A DNA stretch of 64,000 nucleotides from Aquimarina sp. AU58. GTDB lineage: Bacteria; Bacteroidota; Bacteroidia; Flavobacteriales; Flavobacteriaceae. The DNA is taken from the NCBI RefSeq assembly GCF_900312745.1, contig NZ_OMPD01000008.1, positions 372,001-436,000 on the forward strand, written 5' to 3'. Each line of letters starts with the position of its first letter. Position 1 is the stretch's first letter. The notes below the pieces were generated by a model, which was not told the DNA's origin, searched no databases, and worked only from the letters and a program-made list of their open reading frames with translations. The position numbers and the translations under genes were made by a program. Below, one piece after another: positions 36,026-44,010 of this stretch.

Positions 36026-36199
36026 ATGAAAAAAACAATTTTAAATTTAGGAAAGGTCTTAAGTAAAACTCAGCAAAAAAGTATTAACGGTGGTAGGTAT
36101 ACAGAATGTAATTCTGATTCTGATTGCCCTAATAATATGTCATGCTGTTATTTTTCTTTGTATAAAACTGAAATATGTGCCTTTAAACAATTTTGTTAA
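36026..36199 (+). CDS. GG-leader precursor of a six-cysteine knottin-like peptide
   Basis: A 57-codon gene too short for routine gene calling. The product starts MKKTILNLGKVLSKTQQKSI and NGG, matching the Bacteroidota leader consensus of the LSKxEQKxIxGG type, with cleavage expected after Gly22-Gly23. The 34-residue mature part has six cysteines at 28, 34, 40, 41, 51 and 57, spaced C-x5-C-x5-CC-x9-C-x5-C, the order seen in inhibitor cystine knots, plus a NSDSDCPNNMSCC segment. Double-glycine leaders are normally cut and exported by C39-peptidase ABC transporters, none of which is in the window. It sits in a 1.1-kb gap between secreted-protein sequences and is followed by a terminator. Function could be bacteriocin, toxin or signal; this is not known. 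Confidence 0.75.
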   Translation: MKKTILNLGKVLSKTQQKSINGGRYTECNSDSDCPNNMSCCYFSLYKTEICAFKQFC

Positions 36200-36331
36200 T
36201 ACCTCTTTGATTGTCCTTTATTAATGTTATAGATCATTTGTTCTTTTAAGAGCCCATAAGTGTGAGATATCTATGCTTTACAGAATTTCTGATCTCTTGG
36301 GCAAACAATAGAGGTATTTTAACAATAAAAA

Positions 36332-36367
36332 AGCAGACACATTTTACTAATGTATCTGCTTTTTTTG
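36332..36367 (+). terminator. Terminator downstream of the GG-leader peptide gene
   Basis: AGCAGACACAT (36332-36342) pairs with ATGTATCTGCT (36350-36360) with one mismatch and is followed by TTTTTTT. It lies about 130 bases after the peptide stop codon and supports an independent short transcript. Confidence 0.8.
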
Positions 36368-36630
36368 TTTTTAAGAAGAATATACTTCTCCCTGAATTAT
36401 GACGAATTTGGATACCCTATTTAGAGCTCTAACAGTTGTATTGGGGTTGGAATATTGTTTGAGTAATTTCTATTATTTTTTGTGTATTTGCAGTTTTTTT
36501 GTTCTATCTCAAAATAAGTGAAACAAAATTTCATAAGAAAAAGATTCTCCTTAACAAAGCTCTAAATACCGTAATATGTCTGATTTTATCACTAATTAAG
36601 TGCGCAAATCATACCGGGATAGTTATCAAT

Positions 36631-36686
36631 AAACCCATCTTAACTTTTTTGTTGGTAGAGAATAAAGAAGAAGTTAAGATGGGTTT
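36631..36686. repeat. 16-bp inverted repeat at the 3' side of the M28 peptidase gene
   Basis: AAACCCATCTTAACTT (36631-36646) and AAGTTAAGATGGGTTT (36671-36686) are perfect arms. It lies 17 bases beyond the peptidase stop codon and is probably its transcription end, although no T-run follows on the minus strand. Confidence 0.6.
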
Positions 36687-36702
36687 ATATGATATATTAT
36701 AA

Positions 36703-39087
36703 TTATTTTATAATCATCTGTTTTGTAGCACTTTTTGATCCATTAAAAAGTGTCAAAAAGTATACTCCAGTAGAAAATTTAGAAGTATTGACTTGAGTAA
36801 CTTTATTTTTAAGCCTAATCTCTCGTACAATATTTCCTTTTACATCTACAACCAATACACTTCCTGATTTCCATAATTCATTATTAACAGTAATCTCTAT
36901 ATGATCTTCTGTTACTGGATTAGGATAAAAATCAAAAGACATGCTATCATCTGCTAATACATCAACAGTAGAGCTTCTTGCGAACGGTGCTCCACAAGGT
37001 CCGATATGCGTCCAACCATTATTATTAGTTCTTTCATAAAGATTACCTTGATACGTTACTCGATCTCCAGGTTGGTAATTTGTAGAAGAGTTATACGGTG
37101 CAACACCAGCACAAGGATCACTGCTTCCTCCTGTAGTAGTTACATTTATCACATTACTTGCAGCAGATACATTACCTGCAGCATCTTTTGCTTTTACACT
37201 AAATGTATAGGCGGTACTAGCTGTTAACCCCGTGATGTTAGTCGTGGTTCCAGAAACAGAAGTTTCAACCGTATTTCCTTTATACACATCATATCTGGTC
37301 ACGCCAACGTTATCTGTAGAAGATGTCCATGATAGTGTTAAAGTAGTTTGTGCTACATTTGATGAGGATAATCCTGCAGGAGCAGAAGGCGCCTGAGTAT
37401 CTCCCCCACCAGATCCTCCGATAACAACAGTATAGTCTTCTACTTCTCCATATTCAAAGGACTCACAAGCAGTAGGAATCGCATTATATTTCATAGAAAC
37501 TCTCATTCTTGTACTTCCATTTTTTGCACTAGCGGGTACAGTAAAGCTACCACTCACTGGTGTTGTTTTTGAAGCTGCTTTGCTCCAAACTAATTCACCA
37601 GAATCAGCAAAATCCTTATCCTGGTTATAATCAATCCATACAGCATATCCTTCATTATAAGTACTTCCTGGCCATTTTGGTGTAACCGTAATGGTATGTG
37701 ATGTTCCTTTAGAAAGATTAGTAGTTTCTGCTGTAAAATCGCTATACCCTCCACTTCCTGCAGCAGAGGTTTTATTAATAGTTCCTAAAGCTACTTTACC
37801 AATATATTCATCAGCTGGTTTTTTCCCATTAGAAGCACAATATCCAGTTGGAGGGTTTACTACACCCCCAGCGTTAGAAACTTCTATAAGATATTCTAAA
37901 GCTAATTTGGCAAATTTGGCAGCATGTGTTGCATTCGCAGTAGGAAAGTTAGATGATGTATCTCCAGAAGTATGAATCTTCGGGTTACTTTCTCTGAATT
38001 TAGCTTCAATAGGAAATGCTGTTTCATATCCTTGTTGTGCAAAACTATGGTGATCAGAACATCCATAGTTACAAGCAGAAGTACCATATGTAATTTTATG
38101 TGTTCCCGAAGCATTATAATGATCCATTAATCTAGTTAAAAAATTATTCAAAGAAGTACTATTATATGAATCAGTTGTAATAAAAATATCATTTGTAGAC
38201 CCTTTGTAATTAGTCATATCCAACTGTACATAACTCACTATATTTACATTACGATTCTTATAATCTCTTGCTATTTCTTTAGACCCTACCAGACCTATTT
38301 CTTCTGCAGCAAATGCCATAAACTCTACTGTTCTTTTTGGCTTGTAATTCATACTAAACAATACTCTGGCAACTTCAGTTATCGTTGCAATACCAGAAGC
38401 ATTATCATCTGCTCCCGGAGCATTATTTTGATTACTCGGTGATGTTGAATCCAAATGTCCTCCTAAAACCACATATTCATTTGGTTTTTCTGTACCGGTA
38501 ATCGTCATAATAACAGACGGCATTTGAGAGCCAGAATGATTTACAAGTCTAACCGATACATCACTACGATTACCGGCAAGTCCCTCCCATTTTGCTTTTA
38601 AATCTGTAGAAGCTCTTTTTGCACTAGCTTTAGTGTGATAGCGGGTACCATAATTTTCAAGCTCTTTAATTTGTCTATCAATATTAGTGTTATTTACCAA
38701 CCCTAAACTTTGATTTACCAATTGATCTTGAGTAATCTCGAAAGCAACTGCTGCTTTTGTTAAGGATTGATTTTTTGATTTTTGAATTGAATTAGCTTTC
38801 ACTATTGCTTCTATAGCAGCTTTTTCTGAAGTTTCATAAAAATATCCTGGCCCATGCCTTAATCCTGTGTGATGTAGTTCTTCTGCCGAATGTTCATTCA
38901 GCATTACGGCACTATATTCGTTAACCGATTTAATAATTCTTACATCATTTGGATGATTCTTTTTTAGTTTCAATGCATCCTGAGTATCCATCGTTGCATG
39001 AAACATTTTTGATCGTTCCTGCGCATAAATACATGACGTTAATACGCTTAGCGATACCGCTAAAAAAAATAGATTTAGTTTTCTCAT
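36703..39087 (-). CDS. Secreted M28 peptidase with GEVED, FN3, chitin-binding-like and type IX sorting domains
   Basis: The 794-residue protein has a signal peptide, an M28 zinc aminopeptidase domain (GGHLDSTSPSNQNNAPGADDNASG, then AFAAEEIGLVGSKE, residues about 205-265), a GEVED domain ending GEVEDYTVVI, a fibronectin type III domain (SAPAGLSSSNVAQTTLTLSW), a CBM5/12-like module (CAGVAPYNSSTNYQPGDRV...CG) and a C-terminal type IX sorting domain beginning FDFYPNPVTEDH. It should be secreted and attached to the cell surface, cutting N-terminal residues from external peptides while the CBM-like module holds a polymer. A 616-base region separates it from the divergent gbsR-like gene. Confidence 0.93.
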   Translation of the reverse strand: MRKLNLFFLAVSLSVLTSCIYAQERSKMFHATMDTQDALKLKKNHPNDVRIIKSVNEYSAVMLNEHSAEELHHTGLRHGPGYFYETSEKAAIEAIVKANSIQKSKNQSLTKAAVAFEITQDQLVNQSLGLVNNTNIDRQIKELENYGTRYHTKASAKRASTDLKAKWEGLAGNRSDVSVRLVNHSGSQMPSVIMTITGTEKPNEYVVLGGHLDSTSPSNQNNAPGADDNASGIATITEVARVLFSMNYKPKRTVEFMAFAAEEIGLVGSKEIARDYKNRNVNIVSYVQLDMTNYKGSTNDIFITTDSYNSTSLNNFLTRLMDHYNASGTHKITYGTSACNYGCSDHHSFAQQGYETAFPIEAKFRESNPKIHTSGDTSSNFPTANATHAAKFAKLALEYLIEVSNAGGVVNPPTGYCASNGKKPADEYIGKVALGTINKTSAAGSGGYSDFTAETTNLSKGTSHTITVTPKWPGSTYNEGYAVWIDYNQDKDFADSGELVWSKAASKTTPVSGSFTVPASAKNGSTRMRVSMKYNAIPTACESFEYGEVEDYTVVIGGSGGGDTQAPSAPAGLSSSNVAQTTLTLSWTSSTDNVGVTRYDVYKGNTVETSVSGTTTNITGLTASTAYTFSVKAKDAAGNVSAASNVINVTTTGGSSDPCAGVAPYNSSTNYQPGDRVTYQGNLYERTNNNGWTHIGPCGAPFARSSTVDVLADDSMSFDFYPNPVTEDHIEITVNNELWKSGSVLVVDVKGNIVREIRLKNKVTQVNTSKFSTGVYFLTLFNGSKSATKQMIIK

Positions 39088-39658
39088 CGTTAGTTTAGTT
39101 TGTTGAGTTTATAATTTGTGTTTGTGTAGTAGCTAAAGTACATAATATCAAAGTCGAACAAAAGACGTTTAATCATAGAATAATCAAGGTAAATCCGTAA
39201 TAATCTATCCGTTATAAATAAGGTAATAAGTGAATGCTTTTTAAAAATTATCATCTATAAAATATGATATCATTCACTCATCAATAGTAAAAATAAATCT
39301 ATTTCTACCAGACCATATATACGTACCACCAAAGATTAAAGTGATACCTAAAATCTATAGTCTACCTCTTGATAGTAATAAGTTCTTTTTGTGAAGTGAT
39401 GTTATAGATCGATTGCAAAGATCGGGAGGAATCCCAAGTCACATAGCAAATGCTCCAAAGTAGGTTATTAAGTTTCATAAGTTGATTTTGTGTGTTTAAG
39501 TAAACTAAACTATCAAAAAAGTCCTACCTAGCCAATATAAGCATGTCCTAAATCAATGAAAAGATGTCCTAAAACACAATTTAGTACACCCTTTGGCCAT
39601 ACTATAGCCAATACATCGCATCAAAATACTATTGACTTGGGCTATACCATTTTCAATG
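39088..39658. other. Divergent intergenic region upstream of the GbsR-like gene
   Basis: About 570 AT-rich bases with no recognisable ORF; it holds the promoter of the M28 peptidase on one side and leads to the regulator promoter on the other. No repeat family or tRNA was seen. Confidence 0.5.
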
Positions 39659-39676
39659 TTTCAGTATTTTTTGAAA
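39659..39676. promoter_or_regulatory. Operator-like palindrome 1, upstream of the GbsR-like regulator
   Basis: TTTCA and TGAAA arms are separated by eight bases and followed by GTTTAAAATT. The same structure precedes the operon at 40260. The right arm overlaps the -33 TTG (39671-39673) of the regulator's promoter, a position suited to repression. Confidence 0.55.
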
Positions 39677-39699
39677 GTTTAAAATTTTTTATATATTTG
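39671..39699 (+). promoter_or_regulatory. Promoter of the GbsR-like regulator
   Basis: TTG (39671-39673), 18 bases, then TATATTTG (39692-39699). The ATG starts at 39704, so the transcript would begin at or next to the start codon (leaderless or nearly so). Confidence 0.6.
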
Positions 39700-39703
39700 C
39701 AAT

Positions 39704-40207
39704 ATGAATTATGATGAAGCAAAAAATAAGTTTATTTCTACCTGGGGATCTTTAGGAACCTTATGGGGCATCAATAAAGCAATGGCACAGATCCATGCTT
39801 TATTATTAATATCTCCAGAACCTCTTTCTATGGAAGATATTATGGAACAATTACAAATCTCTAGAGGCAACACCAGTATGAATTTACGTCAATTGATGGA
39901 TTGGGGTATTGTTTTTAAAGAGAATAAAATGGGAGAACGAAAAGAATATTTCACTTCAGAGAAGGATGTACAAGAACTGGCAAGACAAATCGCCAAAGAA
40001 AGAAGTAGAAGAGAGTTACAACCGACTATTAAAATCTTAAAAGATGTTTCGAACATCGATGAAGATGGAACCGCAAAAACCAAAGAATTAATAAAACAAA
40101 CTAAAGCACTACATGAAATGGCTGATACATTAGATGTTTTAATGAATAGAGTTATTGGTCAGGATCATAACTGGATCACAAAAGCATTGGTGAAATTAAT
40201 TAAATAA
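39704..40207 (+). CDS. GbsR/MarR-family transcriptional regulator
   Basis: The 167-residue protein has a winged-helix domain at residues 25-90 (LLISPEPLSMEDIMEQLQISRGNTSMNLRQLMDWGIV) and a long C-terminal helical dimer region. SRGNTSMNLRQL is the recognition-helix pattern of the GbsR group. A palindromic element sits in its promoter and again before the downstream operon, suggesting autoregulation and control of the four genes that follow. A terminator separates it from that operon. Ligand unknown; members of the family respond to solutes or envelope state. Confidence 0.85.
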   Translation: MNYDEAKNKFISTWGSLGTLWGINKAMAQIHALLLISPEPLSMEDIMEQLQISRGNTSMNLRQLMDWGIVFKENKMGERKEYFTSEKDVQELARQIAKERSRRELQPTIKILKDVSNIDEDGTAKTKELIKQTKALHEMADTLDVLMNRVIGQDHNWITKALVKLIK

Positions 40208-40222
40208 AAGAGCACAGTAAAC

Positions 40223-40250
40223 AAAAAGGAGGCGTTCTCCTTTTTATTTT
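40223..40250 (+). terminator. Terminator of the GbsR-like gene
   Basis: AAAAAGGAG (40223-40231) and CTCCTTTTT (40237-40245) form a nine-pair stem with T-rich tail, isolating the regulator from the downstream operon. Confidence 0.75.
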
Positions 40251-40259
40251 CAATTATAG

Positions 40260-40277
40260 TTTCAATTTTTTCTGAAA
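40260..40277. promoter_or_regulatory. Operator-like palindrome 2, upstream of the methyltransferase operon
   Basis: TTTCA at 40260-40264 and TGAAA at 40273-40277 with an eight-base spacer, followed by CTTTAAAATT, almost identical to palindrome 1. It ends 18 bases before the ATG at 40296 and is probably the binding site of the GbsR-like protein. Confidence 0.55.
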
Positions 40278-40295
40278 CTTTAAAATTAATAAAAC

Positions 40296-40739
40296 ATGAA
40301 ATTCAATATTCCAAACTGGTTGATTATTACAGCAGGCATCGGTCAAATATTCACTGCAGTAATATATCCTTATATAAGACATAAAGTATTTGATTGGTAT
40401 ACCGATGTAAAGCAGCTAAAGCCACTCAATCAAGAAATTGCAAAAACGTACGGAAGATATATCCAAGGTCTCAATTTTTCTTTTGGATTAATAGCAATCC
40501 TACTTACCTCTCACCTTAAGGAAAAATCTGAATTGGCAATTGCATTAACTGGACTAATTGCAGCGTACTGGGTTGGTAAAGTTGCGACCCAAATTGCATA
40601 TTATCCTATGTATGAAATTCCAAAGAAAAAGATATTCAAAATAGGTAGCTATGTTATGAATTGCCTATTTGTCCTTTTTGCCACTGTTTATACTTTATTG
40701 TTAATCTATAATTGTATTGGTTTTTTTAACCTCTACTAA
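40296..40739 (+). CDS. Four-helix membrane protein of unknown function
   Basis: The 147-residue protein has four hydrophobic segments (WLIITAGIGQIFTAVIY, FSFGLIAILLTSHL, LAIALTGLIAAYWVGKVATQIAYY and the C-terminal VMNCLFVLFATVYTLLLIY). I do not recognise the family. It is first in an operon with a methyltransferase (12 bases downstream), a TIGR01777 protein and an SRPBCC protein, under the shared palindrome. Its role is presumably tied to membrane or lipid change in that pathway. Confidence 0.7.
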   Translation: MKFNIPNWLIITAGIGQIFTAVIYPYIRHKVFDWYTDVKQLKPLNQEIAKTYGRYIQGLNFSFGLIAILLTSHLKEKSELAIALTGLIAAYWVGKVATQIAYYPMYEIPKKKIFKIGSYVMNCLFVLFATVYTLLLIYNCIGFFNLY

Positions 40740-40751
40740 AACTATATCATT

Positions 40752-41633
40752 ATGAGTACACTTACCATATTACACAAACTAAGGCTTAAAAAATCTACTA
40801 CAAAAGAAAAAATAATCAGGTTTTACGATGAAGCAACAGAAGATTATGAGTTCTGGAGTACCGATTTCAATATGCATTTTGGATACTATACTCCTTTTAA
40901 AACCAGTATTCTAAAAAGAGATTCAATGCTTAACGAAATGAATCAGCAGGTTTTTGATCGTTTACAAGTTCCTAAACAAAATTCACTTGTAGCAGACCTT
41001 GGGTGCGGCATTGGTGGCACTATACAATATGGATTAAGAAAGTATCCTCTACTGCACATCATTGGCGTAACACTTTCTTCTTTTCAGGTAAGAGAAGGAA
41101 ATAAAAGATTGCAACATAAGAATGGACTAATTTTAGAAGAAAACTATTGCCATACATCTTTCAAAACCAATAGTGTAGATGGGGCTTATGCTATAGAAAG
41201 TTTTTGTCATTCTGGGCATAGTAAAGAGGCTTTACAAGAAGCATATAGAATACTAAAGCCAGGCTCTAAATTAGTAATAGCCGATGCATTCTTAAAAATA
41301 AATAAAGAGCAATTATGTATCGGTAGTAATTATTGCTACGAACAACTTTGCAAAGGATGGAGTCTAGAAGGTTTGGGAAGTATTAAAAAAATAGAACAGA
41401 CATTAAAACATATAGGTTTTAGGAATGTAAATATCGAGGATGTATCATTTAGAGTTGCACCTTCTGTTCTTCATGTTCCATTTGCAATTACAGGATTTAT
41501 GTTTAAAAAACTATGTAGAAAAGAAACTCTAAAACCACAAAGTTGGAAAAACTTAAAAGGATCACTATTTGCACTGCTTTCTGGTTTACATACCAAAAGT
41601 TTTGGATATTATTTAATCACCGCAGAAAAATGA
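40752..41633 (+). CDS. Class I SAM-dependent methyltransferase (CFA/tocopherol-methyltransferase-like)
   Basis: The 293-residue protein has the SAM motif I ADLGCGIGG around residue 80, then LHIIGVTLSSFQVREGNKR (the GxTLS type seen in CFA, gamma-tocopherol and sarcosine methyltransferases), and a motif-IV-like DGAYAIESFCHS. The early segment IRFYDEATEDYEFWS and MHFGYY fit the same group. The methyl acceptor is likely a small lipid, quinone-like or amine compound, but this cannot be told. Second gene of the palindrome-controlled operon, 13 bases before the TIGR01777 gene. Confidence 0.85.
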   Translation: MSTLTILHKLRLKKSTTKEKIIRFYDEATEDYEFWSTDFNMHFGYYTPFKTSILKRDSMLNEMNQQVFDRLQVPKQNSLVADLGCGIGGTIQYGLRKYPLLHIIGVTLSSFQVREGNKRLQHKNGLILEENYCHTSFKTNSVDGAYAIESFCHSGHSKEALQEAYRILKPGSKLVIADAFLKINKEQLCIGSNYCYEQLCKGWSLEGLGSIKKIEQTLKHIGFRNVNIEDVSFRVAPSVLHVPFAITGFMFKKLCRKETLKPQSWKNLKGSLFALLSGLHTKSFGYYLITAEK

Positions 41634-41646
41634 AATTAGAAAACAT

Positions 41647-42555
41647 ATGAAAAAAATAGTCATAGCAGCAGGGACAGGTTTTCTTGGAAAAGTACTCGTA
41701 GCGTATTTTAAAACGAAAGCAGAAACTATTACAATTCTAACTCGTGGAAAAAGTAGAACAGAAAATAATGTTCAATTTATTCATTGGAATGCAAAAACCT
41801 CTGGAGATTGGATATATGAACTAGAGAATGCAGAAATAGTAATCAATTTAGCTGGCAAATCGGTAGATTGTAGATATACCCAAAAGAATAAAGATCTTAT
41901 TTTAAATTCAAGAGTGACTTCAACCTCTATTTTGGGAGAAGGTATACGTAAATGCAAAAACCCTCCCAAAATCTGGTTAAATTCATCAACAGCAACTATC
42001 TATCGACATTCTTTAGATAAAGAAATGGATGAAATTGATGGAGAAATAGGAACTGGTTTTTCTGTTGATGTTGCTACATCATGGGAAAAAACATTTTTCA
42101 ACCAACAAACTCCTAAAACCAGAAAAATTGCATTAAGAACCTCTATTGTCTTAGGAGAAAAGGGAGGAGCTTTACCATCAATTCTTAATTTAGCCAAAAT
42201 TGGATTAGGAGGAAAACAAGGCTATGGGAATCAAAAATTAAGCTGGATACACGAAATAGACTTTGCAAGAAGTATCGAATTTATTATTAAAAACCCTAGC
42301 ATTGAAGGTGTGATAAATATTGTTTCACCTAAACCAGTAACCAATTCAGCCTTTATGAAAACACTTAGAAAAGTTATGAAAATCCCCTTCGGAGTTCCTA
42401 TTTCAAAACATACACTTCAACTTGGAGCAAGAATTATTAACACAGAAGCTGAACTTGTACTCAAGAGTAGAAATGTAATTCCTTCAAAACTTATGAATAA
42501 TGGATTTCAGTTCTTATATCCCGAACTTAAACCAGCATTAATTTCACTTATTTAG
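41647..42555 (+). CDS. TIGR01777-family SDR/epimerase (SDR39U1-like)
   Basis: The 302-residue protein has an N-terminal Rossmann motif AGTGFLGKVLVAYF, the family motif VINLAGKSVDCRYT, NSSTATIYRH, and a C-terminal HEIDFARSIEFII. It lacks the usual YxxxK spacing seen in classic SDRs, as is normal for this atypical extended group. Members are NAD(P)-dependent oxidoreductases of unclear substrate and are often found next to SRPBCC proteins, as here. It is six bases from the SRPBCC gene. Confidence 0.88.
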   Translation: MKKIVIAAGTGFLGKVLVAYFKTKAETITILTRGKSRTENNVQFIHWNAKTSGDWIYELENAEIVINLAGKSVDCRYTQKNKDLILNSRVTSTSILGEGIRKCKNPPKIWLNSSTATIYRHSLDKEMDEIDGEIGTGFSVDVATSWEKTFFNQQTPKTRKIALRTSIVLGEKGGALPSILNLAKIGLGGKQGYGNQKLSWIHEIDFARSIEFIIKNPSIEGVINIVSPKPVTNSAFMKTLRKVMKIPFGVPISKHTLQLGARIINTEAELVLKSRNVIPSKLMNNGFQFLYPELKPALISLI

Positions 42556-42561
42556 AAAATT

Positions 42562-43047
42562 ATGACAATTATACGACTAACAACTCAAATAAAAACTCCG
42601 GTTAAAGAAGTATTTGATTTAGCTAGGAGTATTGACTTTCATATGGTATCGGCAAACAAGACTAAAGAAAAAGCTATAGCAGGAAAAACTTCGGGATTAA
42701 TCGAATTAGGAGAAACGGTTACCTGGAGAGGGCTACATTTTGGAATTTATCTCATTCACAAAAGTATAATTACCAAGTATGAATCCCCGAATAATTTTAC
42801 CGATGAAATGGTTAAAGGATGTTTTAAGTTTTTTAAGCATCAACACATTTTTTACAAAACAGCATTTGGAACAGAAATGATCGATATACTCGAATACGAA
42901 ACACCCTACGGTATTTTAGGTAAATTATTTGATAATCTAGCCCTAAAAAAACATCTTACTCAATTTCTTTCTGCTCGCAATCAATCTATAAAACTGTATT
43001 TAGAATCTAAAAATGTAGTAAAATCGCATCATAATAACTATTTGTAA
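42562..43047 (+). CDS. SRPBCC ligand-binding protein
   Basis: The 161-residue protein shows the START/SRPBCC pattern: beta-strand IRLTTQIKTPVKEVFDLAR at the start, ETVTWRGLHFGIYLIHKS, and FFKHQHIFYKTAFGTEMIDI with a C-terminal helix. Such proteins hold a hydrophobic ligand. Often next to TIGR01777 proteins, so it may present the substrate or act in the same pathway. Last gene of the operon; no clear terminator follows. Confidence 0.82.
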   Translation: MTIIRLTTQIKTPVKEVFDLARSIDFHMVSANKTKEKAIAGKTSGLIELGETVTWRGLHFGIYLIHKSIITKYESPNNFTDEMVKGCFKFFKHQHIFYKTAFGTEMIDILEYETPYGILGKLFDNLALKKHLTQFLSARNQSIKLYLESKNVVKSHHNNYL

Positions 43048-43114
43048 GGATTCAATATTAATAGACACAAAATACTGATTCGTTAAAGCGCCTATAAGAT
43101 TCAACTTTTTATCC

Positions 43115-43122
43115 TATTTTTG
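43115..43122 (+). promoter_or_regulatory. -7 element for the sigma factor gene
   Basis: TATTTTTG matches TAnnTTTG. It overlaps the upstream TTG that could open the frame, so the real start codon is the ATG at 43147. No strong -33 TTG was seen, which hints at another sigma factor or activator. Confidence 0.5.
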
Positions 43123-43146
43123 GTGAATATAACAACAGGAAATATA

Positions 43147-43701
43147 ATGTCAACAAATACCATAGACCCAAATATGTGGGTGGATAAGTACAGTGATTAC
43201 CTATTCAACTATACCATTGTAAGAGTTGATGATAAAGAAATTGCTCAAGATTTAGTACAGGAAACATTCTTTGCCGGACTTAAATCCATGAAAAATTTTA
43301 AAGGCGAAGCTAGTGAACGTACCTGGCTTATTTCTATTCTGAAAAGAAAAATCATCGATCACTATCGTAAAATTAATAGTAACAAAGGTAAAGCAGAGGT
43401 AAGAATGAACTATACCTCTGATTCTGAAACTGAAGGCGATTGGTTAGAAGAACGTGTAGCAGATCCTTTTGATGGCAATGCAGAAGGTGAGATCGAAAAC
43501 GAAGAGTTAGGTCTAGCCATACATGATTGTATGGGAAAATTGCCTCAAAAACAAGCTGTTATTTTTAAATTAAAAACAATACAAGGTTTCGATACTGAAG
43601 CTATTTGTAATGAATTTGATATCACTGCGTCTAACTTATGGGTGATCATCCATAGAGCACGTACAGCCATGGCCGAATGCCTGGAAAAAAATTGGTTTTA
43701 G
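43147..43701 (+). CDS. ECF-like RNA polymerase sigma-70 factor
   Basis: From the ATG the protein has 184 residues. Region 2 is visible (IAQDLVQETFFAGLKSMKNF, then SERTWLISILKRKIIDHYRK) and region 4 (LPQKQAVIFKLKTIQGFDTEAICNEFDIT then NLWVIIHRARTAM). These are the hallmarks of an ECF sigma. The frame could open at a TTG at 43120, but the -7 box lies there. It is five bases from a small Cys/His protein that is the likely anti-sigma factor. Confidence 0.92.
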   Translation: MSTNTIDPNMWVDKYSDYLFNYTIVRVDDKEIAQDLVQETFFAGLKSMKNFKGEASERTWLISILKRKIIDHYRKINSNKGKAEVRMNYTSDSETEGDWLEERVADPFDGNAEGEIENEELGLAIHDCMGKLPQKQAVIFKLKTIQGFDTEAICNEFDITASNLWVIIHRARTAMAECLEKNWF

Positions 43702-43706
43702 GAAAA

Positions 43707-43955
43707 ATGAGTAATAAAAAGGGAATAATAGTAAGTTGTTCAGAAGCAAATCACTTCTGCGACAAAAATCAGTATAAAGAAGCTTCTTTTTGGGAAAAAG
43801 TAAAGCTGAACATACATTTAATATATTGTAGAGCATGCAGAAAGTACACTGCAAAAAACATGAAGTTAACCAAATTGGTAAAAAGCCCAAAAGTGATTAG
43901 TATTAACCGTTCTGATAAAGAAGCAATGAAAGAACGGTTAAAGCAAAGAATGTAA
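43707..43955 (+). CDS. Small zinc-finger-like anti-sigma factor
   Basis: The 82-residue protein starts at 43707, five bases after the sigma stop codon; the open frame extends 10 codons upstream into the sigma gene. It carries Cys11, His16, Cys18, His37, Cys41 and Cys44 (HLIYCRACRKY), fitting a zinc-binding anti-sigma domain of the ZAS type, although the exact H-x3-C-x2-C spacing is altered. The C-terminus is basic with no membrane helix, so it should be cytoplasmic and sense redox or metal stress. Function is inferred from position and cysteines. A related small gene follows at 44011. Confidence 0.75.
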   Translation: MSNKKGIIVSCSEANHFCDKNQYKEASFWEKVKLNIHLIYCRACRKYTAKNMKLTKLVKSPKVISINRSDKEAMKERLKQRM

Positions 43956-44010
43956 CCTTAAATAGTTATAGTATAATGCCCTCGAATAAAAGAATTACCC
44001 AAATAGCATA

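Noticed and set aside
36499-36702. 67-codon open frame next to the M28 peptidase
   Set aside because: It starts with TTG, has no family features, and its end is an inverted repeat that is better read as the 3' region of the M28 gene.
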